Both the position numbers and the translations under genes were made by a program. A stretch of DNA of 64,000 nucleotides, from contig NZ_SDPN01000019.1 of assembly GCF_004134825.1 (NCBI RefSeq), positions 1 to 64,000 of the forward strand, in the 5' to 3' direction. The notes under the pieces are model-generated. The model worked only from the letters and a program-made list of their open reading frames with translations. It did no database searches and was not told the DNA's origin. This DNA comes from Agromyces albus. Lineage in GTDB: Bacteria > Actinomycetota > Actinomycetes > Actinomycetales > Microbacteriaceae. Position 1 is the first letter of the stretch. The number at the start of each line of letters is the position of its first letter. This document shows, piece by piece, positions 16,060-25,400 of this stretch.

Positions 16060-16512
16060 ATGGCTGAGCTGAGACTCGAAGAACTGTCGGCATCGAACAT
16101 CGTCGCCGCGAACAACCTGTCGCTGAAGCCCGGCCAGGAACAGTTCATCGCACCCGTCACGTACTCGGCGGAGGCATCCGTCGTGAACCCCAACACCGCG
16201 TGGCAGCGCGTCGTGCTGCTCGACGACAAAGTGGTCGGGTTCATCCACGGCAACTTCGATCCCGAGAACTCCCACGAGGAGTTCCGCGCGTGCATCTGGC
16301 GCATCAACGTCGACGCCGAAGTGCAGGGCAAGGGCGTCGGCCGCTTCGCCGCCGAGGCGCTCGCGGGCGAGGCCAAGCGCCGCGGCTTCGACCGCATCAC
16401 GGTGCTGTGGGAGCCAGGCGAAGAGGGCCCTGAGGCGTTCTTCCACCGCATCGGGTTCAAAGACGTCGGTGAGACCGCGTACGGCGACGTGATCGGCGCG
16501 CTCGAGCTCTGA
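16060..16512 (+). CDS. GNAT-family N-acetyltransferase
   Basis: 150 residues, a complete GNAT fold. The acetyl-CoA pyrophosphate loop is [18 protein letters not shown] (V-x-x-x-x-Q-G-x-G-x-G/A), preceded by the beta-strand segment RACIWRIN and followed by [12 protein letters not shown] and [12 protein letters not shown]. The N-terminal [16 protein letters not shown] resembles the spermidine/diamine acetyltransferase branch (SpeG/BltD-like: LxxxQ-xxFVAPNxxS), so polyamine or small amine acetylation is a reasonable guess. Two bases separate its stop from the next start, so the two genes are probably co-transcribed. Confidence 0.85.
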   Translation: MAELRLEELSASNIVAANNLSLKPGQEQFIAPVTYSAEASVVNPNTAWQRVVLLDDKVVGFIHGNFDPENSHEEFRACIWRINVDAEVQGKGVGRFAAEALAGEAKRRGFDRITVLWEPGEEGPEAFFHRIGFKDVGETAYGDVIGALEL

Positions 16513-16514
16513 CC

Positions 16515-16889
16515 GTGACGCCGTCGCCCGAAGGCCACGATCTCCCACGGCGACGGCAGCCGCAGACGGATGCGACGACCCCGGCCCCGATGAGCTTCGT
16601 CGACGCGGTGCTCGCCGTCGTCGCCGACATCCCCTCCGGTTGCGTGATGACCTACGGCGATGTCGCCGCCCTCCTCGGCTCGCGCGCTGCTCGCGCCGTG
16701 GGCCAGGTGATGGCACGGTACGGGTCGGATGTCGCCTGGTGGCGCGTCGTCCGGGCAGGAGGGCGCCCGCCGCCCGGCTACGCGGATCGTGCCCGCGAGC
16801 ACTACGAGGCCGAGGGCACGCCGCTGCGGCCGAGCTCCGACGACGACGGGTACCGCATCGACCTCGCGTCCTGCCGCTGGCGACCCTAG
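16515..16889 (+). CDS. Alkyltransferase-like protein (MGMT-fold DNA-binding, no active Cys)
   Basis: 124 residues with only the MGMT DNA-binding domain ([20 protein letters not shown] winged helix; [10 protein letters not shown] with the base-flipping Arg). The methyl-acceptor motif PCHRV of true methyltransferases is replaced by [10 protein letters not shown], with Trp where the Cys would be. Alkyltransferase-like proteins bind O6-alkylguanine and hand it to nucleotide-excision repair. GTG at 16515 lies 2 nt after the GNAT stop; an internal ATG at 16590 would remove an unstructured 25-residue N-terminus and is an alternative start. Confidence 0.85.
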   Translation: MTPSPEGHDLPRRRQPQTDATTPAPMSFVDAVLAVVADIPSGCVMTYGDVAALLGSRAARAVGQVMARYGSDVAWWRVVRAGGRPPPGYADRAREHYEAEGTPLRPSSDDDGYRIDLASCRWRP

Positions 16890-16971
16890 GAGGATCGTCG
16901 GGGTCGCGGCCGCCAGTACGTCGGCGCTCAGGGCACGCCGGGTCGAAGGGGAACTCGAAGCTCGGCGCGAC

Positions 16972-17012
16972 ACGCGGCGGGCTCTCACGCGGCGGGCTCT
17001 CACGCGGCCGGG
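16972..17012 (+). repeat. 15-bp tandem repeat, 2.7 copies
   Basis: Two exact copies of ACGCGGCGGGCTCTC followed by a truncated third, in the gap after the alkyltransferase-like gene. Noncoding as far as I can see. Confidence 0.8.
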
Positions 17013-17017
17013 TTTCT

Positions 17018-17034
17018 GGCGCGACGATCGCGCC
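17018..17034. terminator. Hairpin in the gap between ATL and HNH genes
   Basis: GGCGCGA-CGA-TCGCGCC, a perfect 7-bp stem with a 3-nt loop, between convergent genes. Could stop transcription from either side. Confidence 0.45.
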
Positions 17035-17044
17035 GACCGCCCGG

Positions 17045-17146
17045 GTGTGGTTTCGATACGCATCGGGCTGCGCCCGGCGCTACTCAACCACCGGGGTGTG
17101 TGGTTTCGATACGCATCGGGCTGCGCCCGGCGCTACTCAACCACCG
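17045..17146. repeat. Two direct copies of a 49-bp REP-like element
   Basis: 17045-17093 and 17098-17146 are identical copies starting GTGTGGTTTCGATACGCATC and ending CTACTCAACCACCG. Each has GGTTTCGATACG at one end and a complement-like CTACTCAACC at the other. The same element recurs at 36.4 kb and 61.5 kb. The second copy ends 7 bp from the stop of the HNH gene. Confidence 0.85.
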
Positions 17147-17152
17147 TGGTGC

Positions 17153-18550
17153 TCAGGCTGCCGGCCTTCGGTCGTGCTGGTCGGCGAGCCGGGTTGGGGA
17201 TTTCGTGACGGGTCGCCAGCCACCGCCGGGATCGAGCCACGCCGGCGGACGGATCTGCGGCACTCCCCGGAGCATCCGAATGCCCCAGCCCGAGGTATCG
17301 ATGGTGCGGTGATGGAACCAGCACAACAGCACCCCGTTGTCGGGATGGGTGGGGCCGCCGTCGGCGTCGGGGATGACGTGGTGAATCTCGCACCAGGCGG
17401 CAGCGACCGAGCATCCGGGGATGAGGCATCCGCCGTCGCGGAGGGTGATCGCGCGCCGCTGGTGCGGGGTGAAGCAGCGCTCGGGGGATCCGAGGGTGAT
17501 GATGCGGCCATCGTCGTCGAAGACCACCTTCTGCGTGCCCCCGGTGCACATCATGTGCCGCGCCGCGCGGTGCGAGATCGGGACCTCGACACCGTCGGCG
17601 TGCGCGACACCACGCCCCGACTCGATGTCGGAAGCCCTGACACTGACGAGCACCGTCGGTGCGGCGCCGCCGATCATCGGATGCTCGCCCGAGCGCGCCG
17701 CGGTGTCGATCGCGGCCGCGAGCACATCGTGGCGCTGCTGATCGGCGGTGCGGGTCTCACCGAACTCGGCGATGCGCGAGCGTTCCTCATCGGTCATGAA
17801 CCCGCCGCCCGAGCGCGGCGCAAGATGCGCGTCGAAGAGCCGGGTGAGCTTCGCCGCCACCTCGGGCATGAGCTCACCGGTCACCGGGATCAGCCCGTCG
17901 CGGGCTCGCCCGAGCCGGAACCCTCGGCGCCGCATCGCCCGCTCATCGTCGGGCTCGCGGCCGTCTTGGTCGAGGAACACCGACCACGCCTGCGCCTGCA
18001 CCCGCAACTCATCAGCAGTGCACCGCACCGGCCCGCCGTCGCCGCCACCGGTCGCCTCGGCAACGAGCGCCTGCTCCGCGGCGGCGAACACCGCGGGGTC
18101 GGCCACCGGCCGGGCACGGCCCAGTTCGCGGATGATCGTGCCCGCGGCATCCGCACCCAACTCGCCGGCGGCCAGCGCCGCCGCAATCCGCGGGAACTCC
18201 GGCGCGAGCGGCTCACCGGTGAACCCGAAGCGCGCCCGCGTCGCGCCGCCCAGTGCGATTCGCCGCCGCGCCTCGGCGCCCGACACGAGGGTCACACGCT
18301 CGATCAACTCGGCGGCCGAGCGGCATCCGCGCCGGGTCGAGAGCCGCTGATCGCCGAGTTCGACACGCGACCGCTCGGCGACCTCACCCGCGAACGCCAC
18401 CCGGCTGGCGTCGACAAGTCGACCGACCGCCTCGAGCGCGCCCATCGCGGCGAGCAGCTCGTCGTCGGTCAGCCGCGCCGCCTCCTCGGACCAGGGCACC
18501 CCGGCTAGCGCCGAGCGGAGTTGCTCGAGCGGGTCGCGGGTGCCGGTCAT
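17153..18550 (-). CDS. HNH endonuclease with DUF222 domain
   Basis: 465 residues. The first 330 are the DUF222 domain of multi-copy actinobacterial proteins (helical, with RRIALG and RLFDAHLAPR segments). The C-terminus is an HNH nuclease: CLIPGCSVAAAWCEIHHVIP with zinc-like Cys pairs, HPDNGVLLCWFHHRTID with the last His. Members are spread through mobile contexts, but their biological role is unclear; a self-mobilising or defence role is speculation. Start taken as ATG 18550; a further ATG at 18622 gives an unlike 24-residue extension. Two REP-like copies abut its 3' end. Confidence 0.88.
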   Translation of the reverse strand: MTGTRDPLEQLRSALAGVPWSEEAARLTDDELLAAMGALEAVGRLVDASRVAFAGEVAERSRVELGDQRLSTRRGCRSAAELIERVTLVSGAEARRRIALGGATRARFGFTGEPLAPEFPRIAAALAAGELGADAAGTIIRELGRARPVADPAVFAAAEQALVAEATGGGDGGPVRCTADELRVQAQAWSVFLDQDGREPDDERAMRRRGFRLGRARDGLIPVTGELMPEVAAKLTRLFDAHLAPRSGGGFMTDEERSRIAEFGETRTADQQRHDVLAAAIDTAARSGEHPMIGGAAPTVLVSVRASDIESGRGVAHADGVEVPISHRAARHMMCTGGTQKVVFDDDGRIITLGSPERCFTPHQRRAITLRDGGCLIPGCSVAAAWCEIHHVIPDADGGPTHPDNGVLLCWFHHRTIDTSGWGIRMLRGVPQIRPPAWLDPGGGWRPVTKSPTRLADQHDRRPAA

Positions 18551-18724
18551 AGATCCATTCTCGCGGCACCCACCGACATTCCACGCGGCCAGAAATGGCT
18601 GATCAGGCTGTGAATAACTCACCGCACGAGAAGGCTGTGGAGGACCAGTCAGTAGGCCTGCACCAGCCGCCCAACCCGCCGCGCGGCGAAGACACCCGAT
18701 CGCAGTTCCGAGCTCCGGCCAAGC

Positions 18725-19732
18725 TCAGGCGGTTCCGGTCGCCTTCGAGAGCTCCGCGTCGACCTCGGCGATCCAGGCGGCCTTCTCGTGCTCGGTCGCG
18801 AACGCCGACTCGAACGAGTTCCTCGCGAGCGTCGCGAGTTGCGCGGCATCGAGCGAGAGCGCCGACTCGATCGCGCGGTAGTTCTCGGCGACATCCCCGC
18901 CGAAGTAGGCCGGGTCGTCGCTGTTGATCGAGACGAGCAGCCCCGCGTCGATCATCGCCCCGAGCGGATGCTGCGCGAGATCGCTCGGCGCAGTTCGCAG
19001 CGCGACGTTCGACAGTGGGCAGACCGTGAGCGGGATTCGCTCGTCGCGCAGTCGGCGAACGAGCGCGGGGTCTTCGAGGGCCCGGTTGCCGTGGTCGATG
19101 CGCTCGACCTTCAGCAGATCGAGCGCCTCCAGCACGTAGTCGGGCCCACCCTCCTCCCCCGCGTGCGCGACGCGATGCAGACCCTCGGCGGCGGCCTTGG
19201 CATACACCTCGGTGAACAGCGACGGCGGGTAGCCGACCTCCGTGGAGTCGAGTCCGACGCCGATGAAGGAGTCCCGGAACGGCAGGGCTGCCTGGAGCGT
19301 CTCCATCGCCGCATCGGCGCCCAGGTCGCGCAGGAAGCACAGGATGAGGTCGGCGGAGATCCCGGTGGTCTGCGTCGCCTCGGCGATGGCCGCGTCGAAC
19401 CCGCCGATGACCGCCTCGAACGGCACGCCGTTGCCGAGGTGCGTCTGCGGGTCGAAGAAGATCTCAGCTCGACGCACCCCTGCGTTCGCGGCGCGTCGCA
19501 AATAGGCGCTCGCGAGGTCGTGGAAGTCCTGCTCCGTTCGCAGGACGGCGAGGTTCGAGTAGTGCACGTCGAGGAACGACTGCAGGTCGGCGAAGTCGTA
19601 CCTCGCCGTCAGCACGTCGGGGTCGTAGCTCGGAAGCCGCACGTCGTTGCGACGGGCGAGCTCGACGAGAAGCCCCGCCTCGATGGTGCCCTCCATGTGG
19701 ATGTGGAGTTCGGCGGTAGGCCAAGTCGTCAT
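18725..19732 (-). CDS. Adenine deaminase (adenosine deaminase superfamily)
   Basis: 335 residues of the zinc amidohydrolase fold. Metal and catalytic motifs are AELHIHMEGTIEAG (HxH), RVAHAGEEGGPDYV (His and Glu), VERIDHGNRALEDP and LVSINSDDPAYFGGD. The double acidic HAGEEG and the DHGNRA loop are more like the adenine deaminase (Aah1/Streptomyces) branch than classic adenosine deaminase, so hydrolysis of adenine to hypoxanthine for purine salvage is preferred. Start ATG at 19732, 8 nt after a TAGTGT hexamer and with no Shine-Dalgarno. Monocistronic. Confidence 0.82.
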   Translation of the reverse strand: MTTWPTAELHIHMEGTIEAGLLVELARRNDVRLPSYDPDVLTARYDFADLQSFLDVHYSNLAVLRTEQDFHDLASAYLRRAANAGVRRAEIFFDPQTHLGNGVPFEAVIGGFDAAIAEATQTTGISADLILCFLRDLGADAAMETLQAALPFRDSFIGVGLDSTEVGYPPSLFTEVYAKAAAEGLHRVAHAGEEGGPDYVLEALDLLKVERIDHGNRALEDPALVRRLRDERIPLTVCPLSNVALRTAPSDLAQHPLGAMIDAGLLVSINSDDPAYFGGDVAENYRAIESALSLDAAQLATLARNSFESAFATEHEKAAWIAEVDAELSKATGTA

Positions 19733-19740
19733 ACAACGGG

Positions 19741-19746
19741 ACACTA
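19741..19746 (-). promoter_or_regulatory. Candidate -10 box near adenine deaminase start
   Basis: TAGTGT on the minus strand, 8 nt before the ATG, implying a leaderless or nearly leaderless mRNA. Confidence 0.35.
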
Positions 19747-19768
19747 CGGTGCGCCCGTTTCCCGGGTG

Positions 19769-21559
19769 TTACGCGTCGACGAGCGCGGCGCCGAGGGGCA
19801 TCCGCACCGTGATGGTCGTGCCCGCCCCCGGTGGGCTCTCGATCTCGATCCGGCCGCCCACCGCGTCGACGCGGTCGGCGATGCCCACCATGCCGCTGCC
19901 CTCGGGCGAGGCCCCGCCGACCCCGTTGTCGCGCACGACGAGCTCGAGCTCGCCGTCGCGCACGTGCGCGCGCACCCATCCCCGCGTCGCTCGCGAGTGC
20001 TTCGCGACGTTCGCGAGCGACTCGGCCACCACGAAGTACGCGGTCGACTCGATCACCTCGGGCAAGCGCCCCTCGGCCTGCACGTCGATCTCCACCGGAA
20101 CGGGGCAGCGACCCGCGAGCTCGGGAACGGCGAGCGCGAGCCCGCCCGAGCTGAGGAGGCTCGGATGGATGCCGTGCGCGAGCTCGCGAAGCTCCTTCAG
20201 CGCCAGGTTGAGCATCGCGATCGCGTCTTCGAGGTCGGCCGCGAGCCCGTCGTCGCCCGCGCTGCGCGCGTGGTTCGCGGCGAGCCGCAAGCGCATGCCG
20301 AGTGAGACGAGCTGCTGCTGCGCGCCGTCGTGCAGGTCGCGCTCGATGCGGCGCCGGGCCTCGACGCCCGCCTCGACGATGCGGCTTCGCGACTGGCGCA
20401 CGTGCTCGAGGGTGCGCTCGATCTCCGACCGGAGGCGGCCGTTGTCGACCGAGAGCCGGAGCGCGCTCGAGACGCCGTCGAGCAGGCGCATGTTGTCGGT
20501 GAGCACGCGGTCGTGCCGGATGAGGGCGATCGGCATGCCCGTCGGCGACGCGACCGGGAGCAGGCTGTGGTCGCCACGCCGGTCGGCCGGGTCATGGTCG
20601 ATCGGTTCCCCCGCGGCATCCGCGTACCTGCCGCGCTCCTCGTCCCACCAGTACACGCGCACCGACGCGTCGCGCAGGGTGCGGGCGAGCGATTCCGCCC
20701 AGAGGCCGCGGTCGGCGCCCTCCCTCGTGATGCGCATGAGGTCGGCGACGCGCGCCCGCATGTTGCGCGCATGCGCGATTCCCGCGACGAAGCTCACGGG
20801 AATCGATGCGATCGCGATGAGCGAGACGGTCGAGAGCACCTCGTCAGCCGTCGCCGCGGCGGCGTAGCTGACCGCCTGGGCCGCGAGCGTGATGACCCAC
20901 GCGAGCAGTGCGAGCGGCATGAGGAAGGCCACGGTGCGTGCGGGCACGCTACCGCGCATCCAGCTCACGAGGAGCCGCGCCGCGATCACGAGGGCGAGGG
21001 TGACGCCGACGATGCGGTAGCCGATGTCGATGAACCCGAATACGGCCGGAAGCTCGGCGATGCGATAGGGATTCGGCGCACACTCGCACACGGCGGGATC
21101 GGGGCCGGCGAGCAGCAGCACGGCGAGGAGGTTCACGATCGAGGCGGCGAGCGCGATGCCGGCGATCCACCGGTCGACGCGGCCCATCAGCCACCCTCTC
21201 GGGTAGAGGAGCACGAGGATGCCGGTGAGCACCGCCCAGGCGAGGTCGACGCCCCGCACGAGCGGCCAGAGCCATCCGAGGTCCTCGATGACCCGGTAGA
21301 AGGTCTGCGGAATCCAGAGCAGGGGGAAGATCACCATGAGGCGCGCCGGCACGAGCGCCGAGCCGATGCCCCAGGCCACGCCGGCGGATGCCGCGAACAC
21401 GAGCGGCACCATCGCGTGCAGCGTCGTCCACGACGCCTCGGGCCGCTCACCCTCGGGCGTCGCGAGGAATCCCGAGATCTCCATCGCGAGGCTCACCGCG
21501 ACGACCGCGGCGATCACCGCTGAACGCTTGACGATCCGGCCCTTGCGGCCGGGAGCCAT
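19769..21559 (-). CDS. NarL-type two-component sensor histidine kinase
   Basis: 596 residues. The N-terminal half has about seven to eight membrane helices (residues 10-265) with a short Cys-containing outer loop (PAVCECAPNP). A GAF-like linker (about 285-375) precedes the HisKA_3 phosphoacceptor RRIERDLHDGAQQQLVSL and a HATPase_c domain with ESLANVAKHS (N box), VRDNGVGG and GSGMVGIADR. The signal is unknown. Translation is coupled to the response regulator through a TGATG overlap (1 nt); a GTG one codon upstream is the alternative start. The multi-helix sensor suggests an envelope or membrane-soluble signal. Confidence 0.92.
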   Translation of the reverse strand: MAPGRKGRIVKRSAVIAAVVAVSLAMEISGFLATPEGERPEASWTTLHAMVPLVFAASAGVAWGIGSALVPARLMVIFPLLWIPQTFYRVIEDLGWLWPLVRGVDLAWAVLTGILVLLYPRGWLMGRVDRWIAGIALAASIVNLLAVLLLAGPDPAVCECAPNPYRIAELPAVFGFIDIGYRIVGVTLALVIAARLLVSWMRGSVPARTVAFLMPLALLAWVITLAAQAVSYAAAATADEVLSTVSLIAIASIPVSFVAGIAHARNMRARVADLMRITREGADRGLWAESLARTLRDASVRVYWWDEERGRYADAAGEPIDHDPADRRGDHSLLPVASPTGMPIALIRHDRVLTDNMRLLDGVSSALRLSVDNGRLRSEIERTLEHVRQSRSRIVEAGVEARRRIERDLHDGAQQQLVSLGMRLRLAANHARSAGDDGLAADLEDAIAMLNLALKELRELAHGIHPSLLSSGGLALAVPELAGRCPVPVEIDVQAEGRLPEVIESTAYFVVAESLANVAKHSRATRGWVRAHVRDGELELVVRDNGVGGASPEGSGMVGIADRVDAVGGRIEIESPPGAGTTITVRMPLGAALVDA

Positions 21560-22224
21560 CACCTCGCGCCGAGGAGCGTGAGCACAGCGAGCACGCGGCG
21601 GTGGTGCTCGGGCGACTCCTCGAGGTCGAGCTTCTGGAGGATGCTGCGCACGTGCGTCTCCACGGTCTTCAGGCCGAGGAACAGGCTCTGGGCGATGCCG
21701 CCGTTCGAGTAGCCCTGCGCCATGAGTTCGAGCACGGAGCGCTCACGCTCGGTGAGCCGGGAGAGCGGGTCGTCGGCGCGCGTGCGCTTCACGAGTTGCT
21801 CGACGACCTCGGGATCGACGACCGATCCGCCCGACGCGACGGTCTCGACGGCACGCACGAGGGTCTGCGGCTCCGATACCCGCTCCTTCAGGAGGTACCC
21901 GGTGCCGCTGCCGGCTCCCATCACCCGCAGGGCGTACTCGGGAGTTGCGTACATCGAGAGCAGGAGCACGCCGATCTTCGAACCGCCGGCTCGCATCTGC
22001 TCGAGCGCGACGATGCCCTCGTCGCGGAAGCTCGGCGGCATCCTGATGTCGAGCACTGCGGCGTCGAGCCCGCCGCGATTCGCGACCTCGAGCAGCTCTG
22101 CACCCGTGCTGACGGAGGCCACGACCTCGATGCCGCCGTCGGCGAGCACCTTCGCGATGCCCTCTCGAAGAAGCAGGGCGTCATCGGCGATCGCCACGCG
22201 CAGTGGTTTCGGGGCCCCTTCCAT
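21559..22224 (-). CDS. NarL/LuxR-family response regulator
   Basis: 221 residues. Receiver domain: acidic pair ADDALLLREG, phospho-Asp in AAVLDIRMP, conserved Ser (LLLSMYA) and Lys (YLLKERV). C-terminal LuxR-type helix-turn-helix at residues 155-205 (LTERERSVLELMAQGYSN, KTVETHVRSILQKL). Receives phosphate from the kinase encoded immediately downstream in the same mRNA and regulates unknown targets. No gene beside the pair is an obvious target; the divergent patatin gene shares the 247-bp upstream gap. Confidence 0.93.
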   Translation of the reverse strand: MEGAPKPLRVAIADDALLLREGIAKVLADGGIEVVASVSTGAELLEVANRGGLDAAVLDIRMPPSFRDEGIVALEQMRAGGSKIGVLLLSMYATPEYALRVMGAGSGTGYLLKERVSEPQTLVRAVETVASGGSVVDPEVVEQLVKRTRADDPLSRLTERERSVLELMAQGYSNGGIAQSLFLGLKTVETHVRSILQKLDLEESPEHHRRVLAVLTLLGAR

Positions 22225-22471
22225 CGCGTTCTCCGTTCAGGGCGTGCGGGATCCTGTCGGGTCAGGCCCGCTTGTCGTGACTCTACCGCTTTCGGCGGGA
22301 GGCGCGTCTGCCCAGTTCAGGGGGTACCCTGATGCGTCGGCACCGGTGTTCATGCCACGCTGGACACGCCGCGTGCGCGCCCACACGAGCGCACGCGCAC
22401 CTGCCCCCGCCCCTCGTCCGCGAAGGCCCTGATGGCCGACCGCGACGTGCATGCCCGACCGAGGAGTCCCG

Positions 22472-25400
22472 ATGCCGCGAACCGATACCGCCGGGTCAGT
22501 GCCGGCCGACGACGTACGGGCGACGCCCGCTCCGCCGCGGTCGATCCGCCTCATCACCGTCTCCGCCGACCAGCGGCTCGACGACGTCGTACGCGCCCAC
22601 GACGCGACCCCGGCGTCGGGCCGTACACTCCGCGTGGCGCTCGCCATGCGCGGCGGCGTGAGCCTCGCCGTCTGGATCGGCGGCGCCGTCGCCGAACTCG
22701 ACCTGCTGCGCCGCATCCGCCTCTACGATCACGGCGACGAGACGCTCGCGTTCGTGCTCATGACGGCGAAGTCGCCGCTCACCCCGCCCGTGCTCGAACG
22801 CATCAAGGTCTACGCGCGGCTCATGGACGCGGCGCGCTACGACCGGGTCGAGTTCGACCTCCTCGCCGGCGCGAGCGCCGGGGGCCTGAACGCCGTCGTC
22901 TACTCGGTCGCCCAGCGAGCCGGCACCGGACTCGACTCGCTCCTCGACACCTGGAGCGAGGTCGGCGGCTTCTGGGGCCTGCTGCACCCGCCCGGCTCCC
23001 GTGGCATCCGTGCGCTCATGCAGGGCGAGGCCTACTTCCGTGCACGCACGCACGAGAAGCTGAGCACCTTGTACGAGACGACCGACCGCCATCCCGACCT
23101 CGTCTCCGAATACACGAGCGTCGACCTGTCGGCCACCGTCATCGACGCGAGCGACGAGTTCGAGGAGGACGTCAACGAGGGTCGCGGCCACTTCCGCTTC
23201 GTCGGCTCCGACGATCATGCCCTCGACAACCTCATCCCTCGCCGGCACAGCTTCGACTACCCCGGCAAGGCGCACGACGACGACGTCCACCTCGGCCATC
23301 TCGCCCTCGCCGCCCGCTCGACGTCGTCGCTGCCCGGCGGATTCGAGCCGGCCGAGATCGACTCGACCGTCGGACGCGCGGGCGTCGAGCCCCGCGACAT
23401 GCGCTTCGCGTTCGGCGTGCACCGCACCGCACCGCTCACCCCGTATCGCATCGTCGACGGAGCGGTGTTCGACAACGTGCCGATCGAGCGAGCACTGCGT
23501 GCGGCGAAGCTTCGCCGATCCGATCGCCTCGCCGATCGCGCGATGATCTTCCTCGACCCCGAGCCCGATGCGCCGCTCGGCGGCACGGCGCCGTGGGACC
23601 CGAACGCGAACCGGTTCTTCCGGGCGATCGGCGCGATGCTCTCGCGGCAGTTCCGGCGCGAGTCCGTCGCACGCGAAGCGGCCGAGCTGCAGCGATTCAA
23701 CGCCGCACGCCTCATCGAATCTGGCCGGCGGGAGAGCGCCGCCTCCCTCATCGCGACGGCCCCATGGGACGCAGAGGTCCGCGTCGCCCGCAGGCGTGCC
23801 TACCTCCGCTCCCTCGGCACGACGCTTGCCGATCATCTCGCCGAGGCCGTCTCACTGCCCTCCGCCTGGCAGTTGCAATCGTCGCTCTCCGAGCGCCGGC
23901 GCTACCTGCCGATCGACCGGGTCTCGCTCGCGGGGCTGCCCGCGCACGCGGTCGCCCGGTTCGAACGCGCGTCGGCAGAGAATTCGCAGGCCGCCTCGCG
24001 ATCCGTGCTGGCGCTCGCGGATGCCGCGAACTGCGTGCTCTCGTGGGCGCGCGCGCTCGAGGCGGTGCCTGAGACGCCCGACTCCCGGCGGCACCTCGCC
24101 CTCACCGAGGTGCGCGAGCCCGCCTACGCGGCACTCGCCGACGCCACCCGCTCCCGCGACGCCCTCACCGCGCTCGTGCTGGATCGCACGCAATCGCTCG
24201 CCGAGCGCAGAGCCGTTCCGCGAGGCGAGGACTTCGACGACTGGCTCGACGCGTGGTTCGCGGCATCCGACGCGATCGACACCGATGCGCACTGGCGAGC
24301 GCTCGATGCCGCGATCTCGCGGCTCGCGATCGCCACGAAGAAGCTCGACCGCACCATCCGCTACTACGACCACGCCACTCGCCGCACGTGGACCGAGTCC
24401 CCGTGGAGCGCCCTCGGCCGGGTGCCCACCCTCTACGCCGTCGACCTGCCCCCCGTCATGAACGCGGGCGGCATCCCCGCCGCGCTCTCGAGCATCCGGT
24501 ACTGGAGCATCGGGGTCGACGAGGAGCCCGACCGCCCGGCGAGCTTCGCGACCCTCGTCGCCGACCGCAAGTACGCCGTGCTCCAGAAGCTGATGCGCAC
24601 CTCGACGCTCAAACCCGACGACGTCGCCGAGCGCCTGAACGCGGCGGCCGACCACGTGGTGCTCGACCGCCAGGCGAAGCTCGCCGGCTACGGCTTCGGG
24701 AACTTCCTCGGATTCCTCGCCCGCGAGTGGCGAGTCAACGACTGGTGGTGGGGGCGGCTCGACGCGTCGGCGGGCATCGTGCGCTTCCTCACCGCGACGG
24801 TGACGGGAGCGCCCGATCCGGCACGTGACGTGCGCGTCGTGCAGGATGCCGTGCTCGAGGAGTCCGACGATCCACGCCACGTCGAGGCTCACGTGTCTGC
24901 GCTCGAGGCGGAGGCGACCGGGCCCGATACGTCGTCCTCATCTCACGCGCCGGCCGCGTCGGCGCACCCGGCGGCCGGCCGCTGGGCCACACCCGCCGCC
25001 GTCGCCGATCATCGAGCCGCCCTCGAAGCCGCTCGCGCACGCCGCAGGCTGCGCTTGCGCGCGGGCACCGACACCATCTGGAACCTCGACCCCGGCTATC
25101 GATTCGCGATCGCCTCGCGCGCCGTTCGTCTCATCGACCGCGTGGCCGTATCCCCGGTGAGTCGCGTGATCGCCATCGGTGCGGGTGCCGTGCTCGCCGC
25201 GCTGCGCCCCATCCTCGTCGCGCTGCCGACCCTCATCGACCCGCCGCGGCTCGCACTCATCGCGGGCTTCGTCGCCGCGGCCGCGTGGCTCACGAGCTGG
25301 AAGGCCGTTCCGCAGGAGATCGCGTGGGTGCCCTTCGGCATCGCGATGGCGATCTGCGGCGTGCTGCTCGCCCTGCTCGTGACCGGCGTCGTGCAAGCGA

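Noticed and set aside
17045-17146. Possible CRISPR fragment (two direct 49-bp repeats)
   Set aside because: Only two copies with a 4-bp spacer, internal inverted arms and relatives elsewhere in the window; fits REP-like elements, not CRISPR.
18551-18622. Upstream start for the HNH/DUF222 protein
   Set aside because: The extra 24 residues are unlike DUF222 N-termini and no ribosome-binding site is seen.
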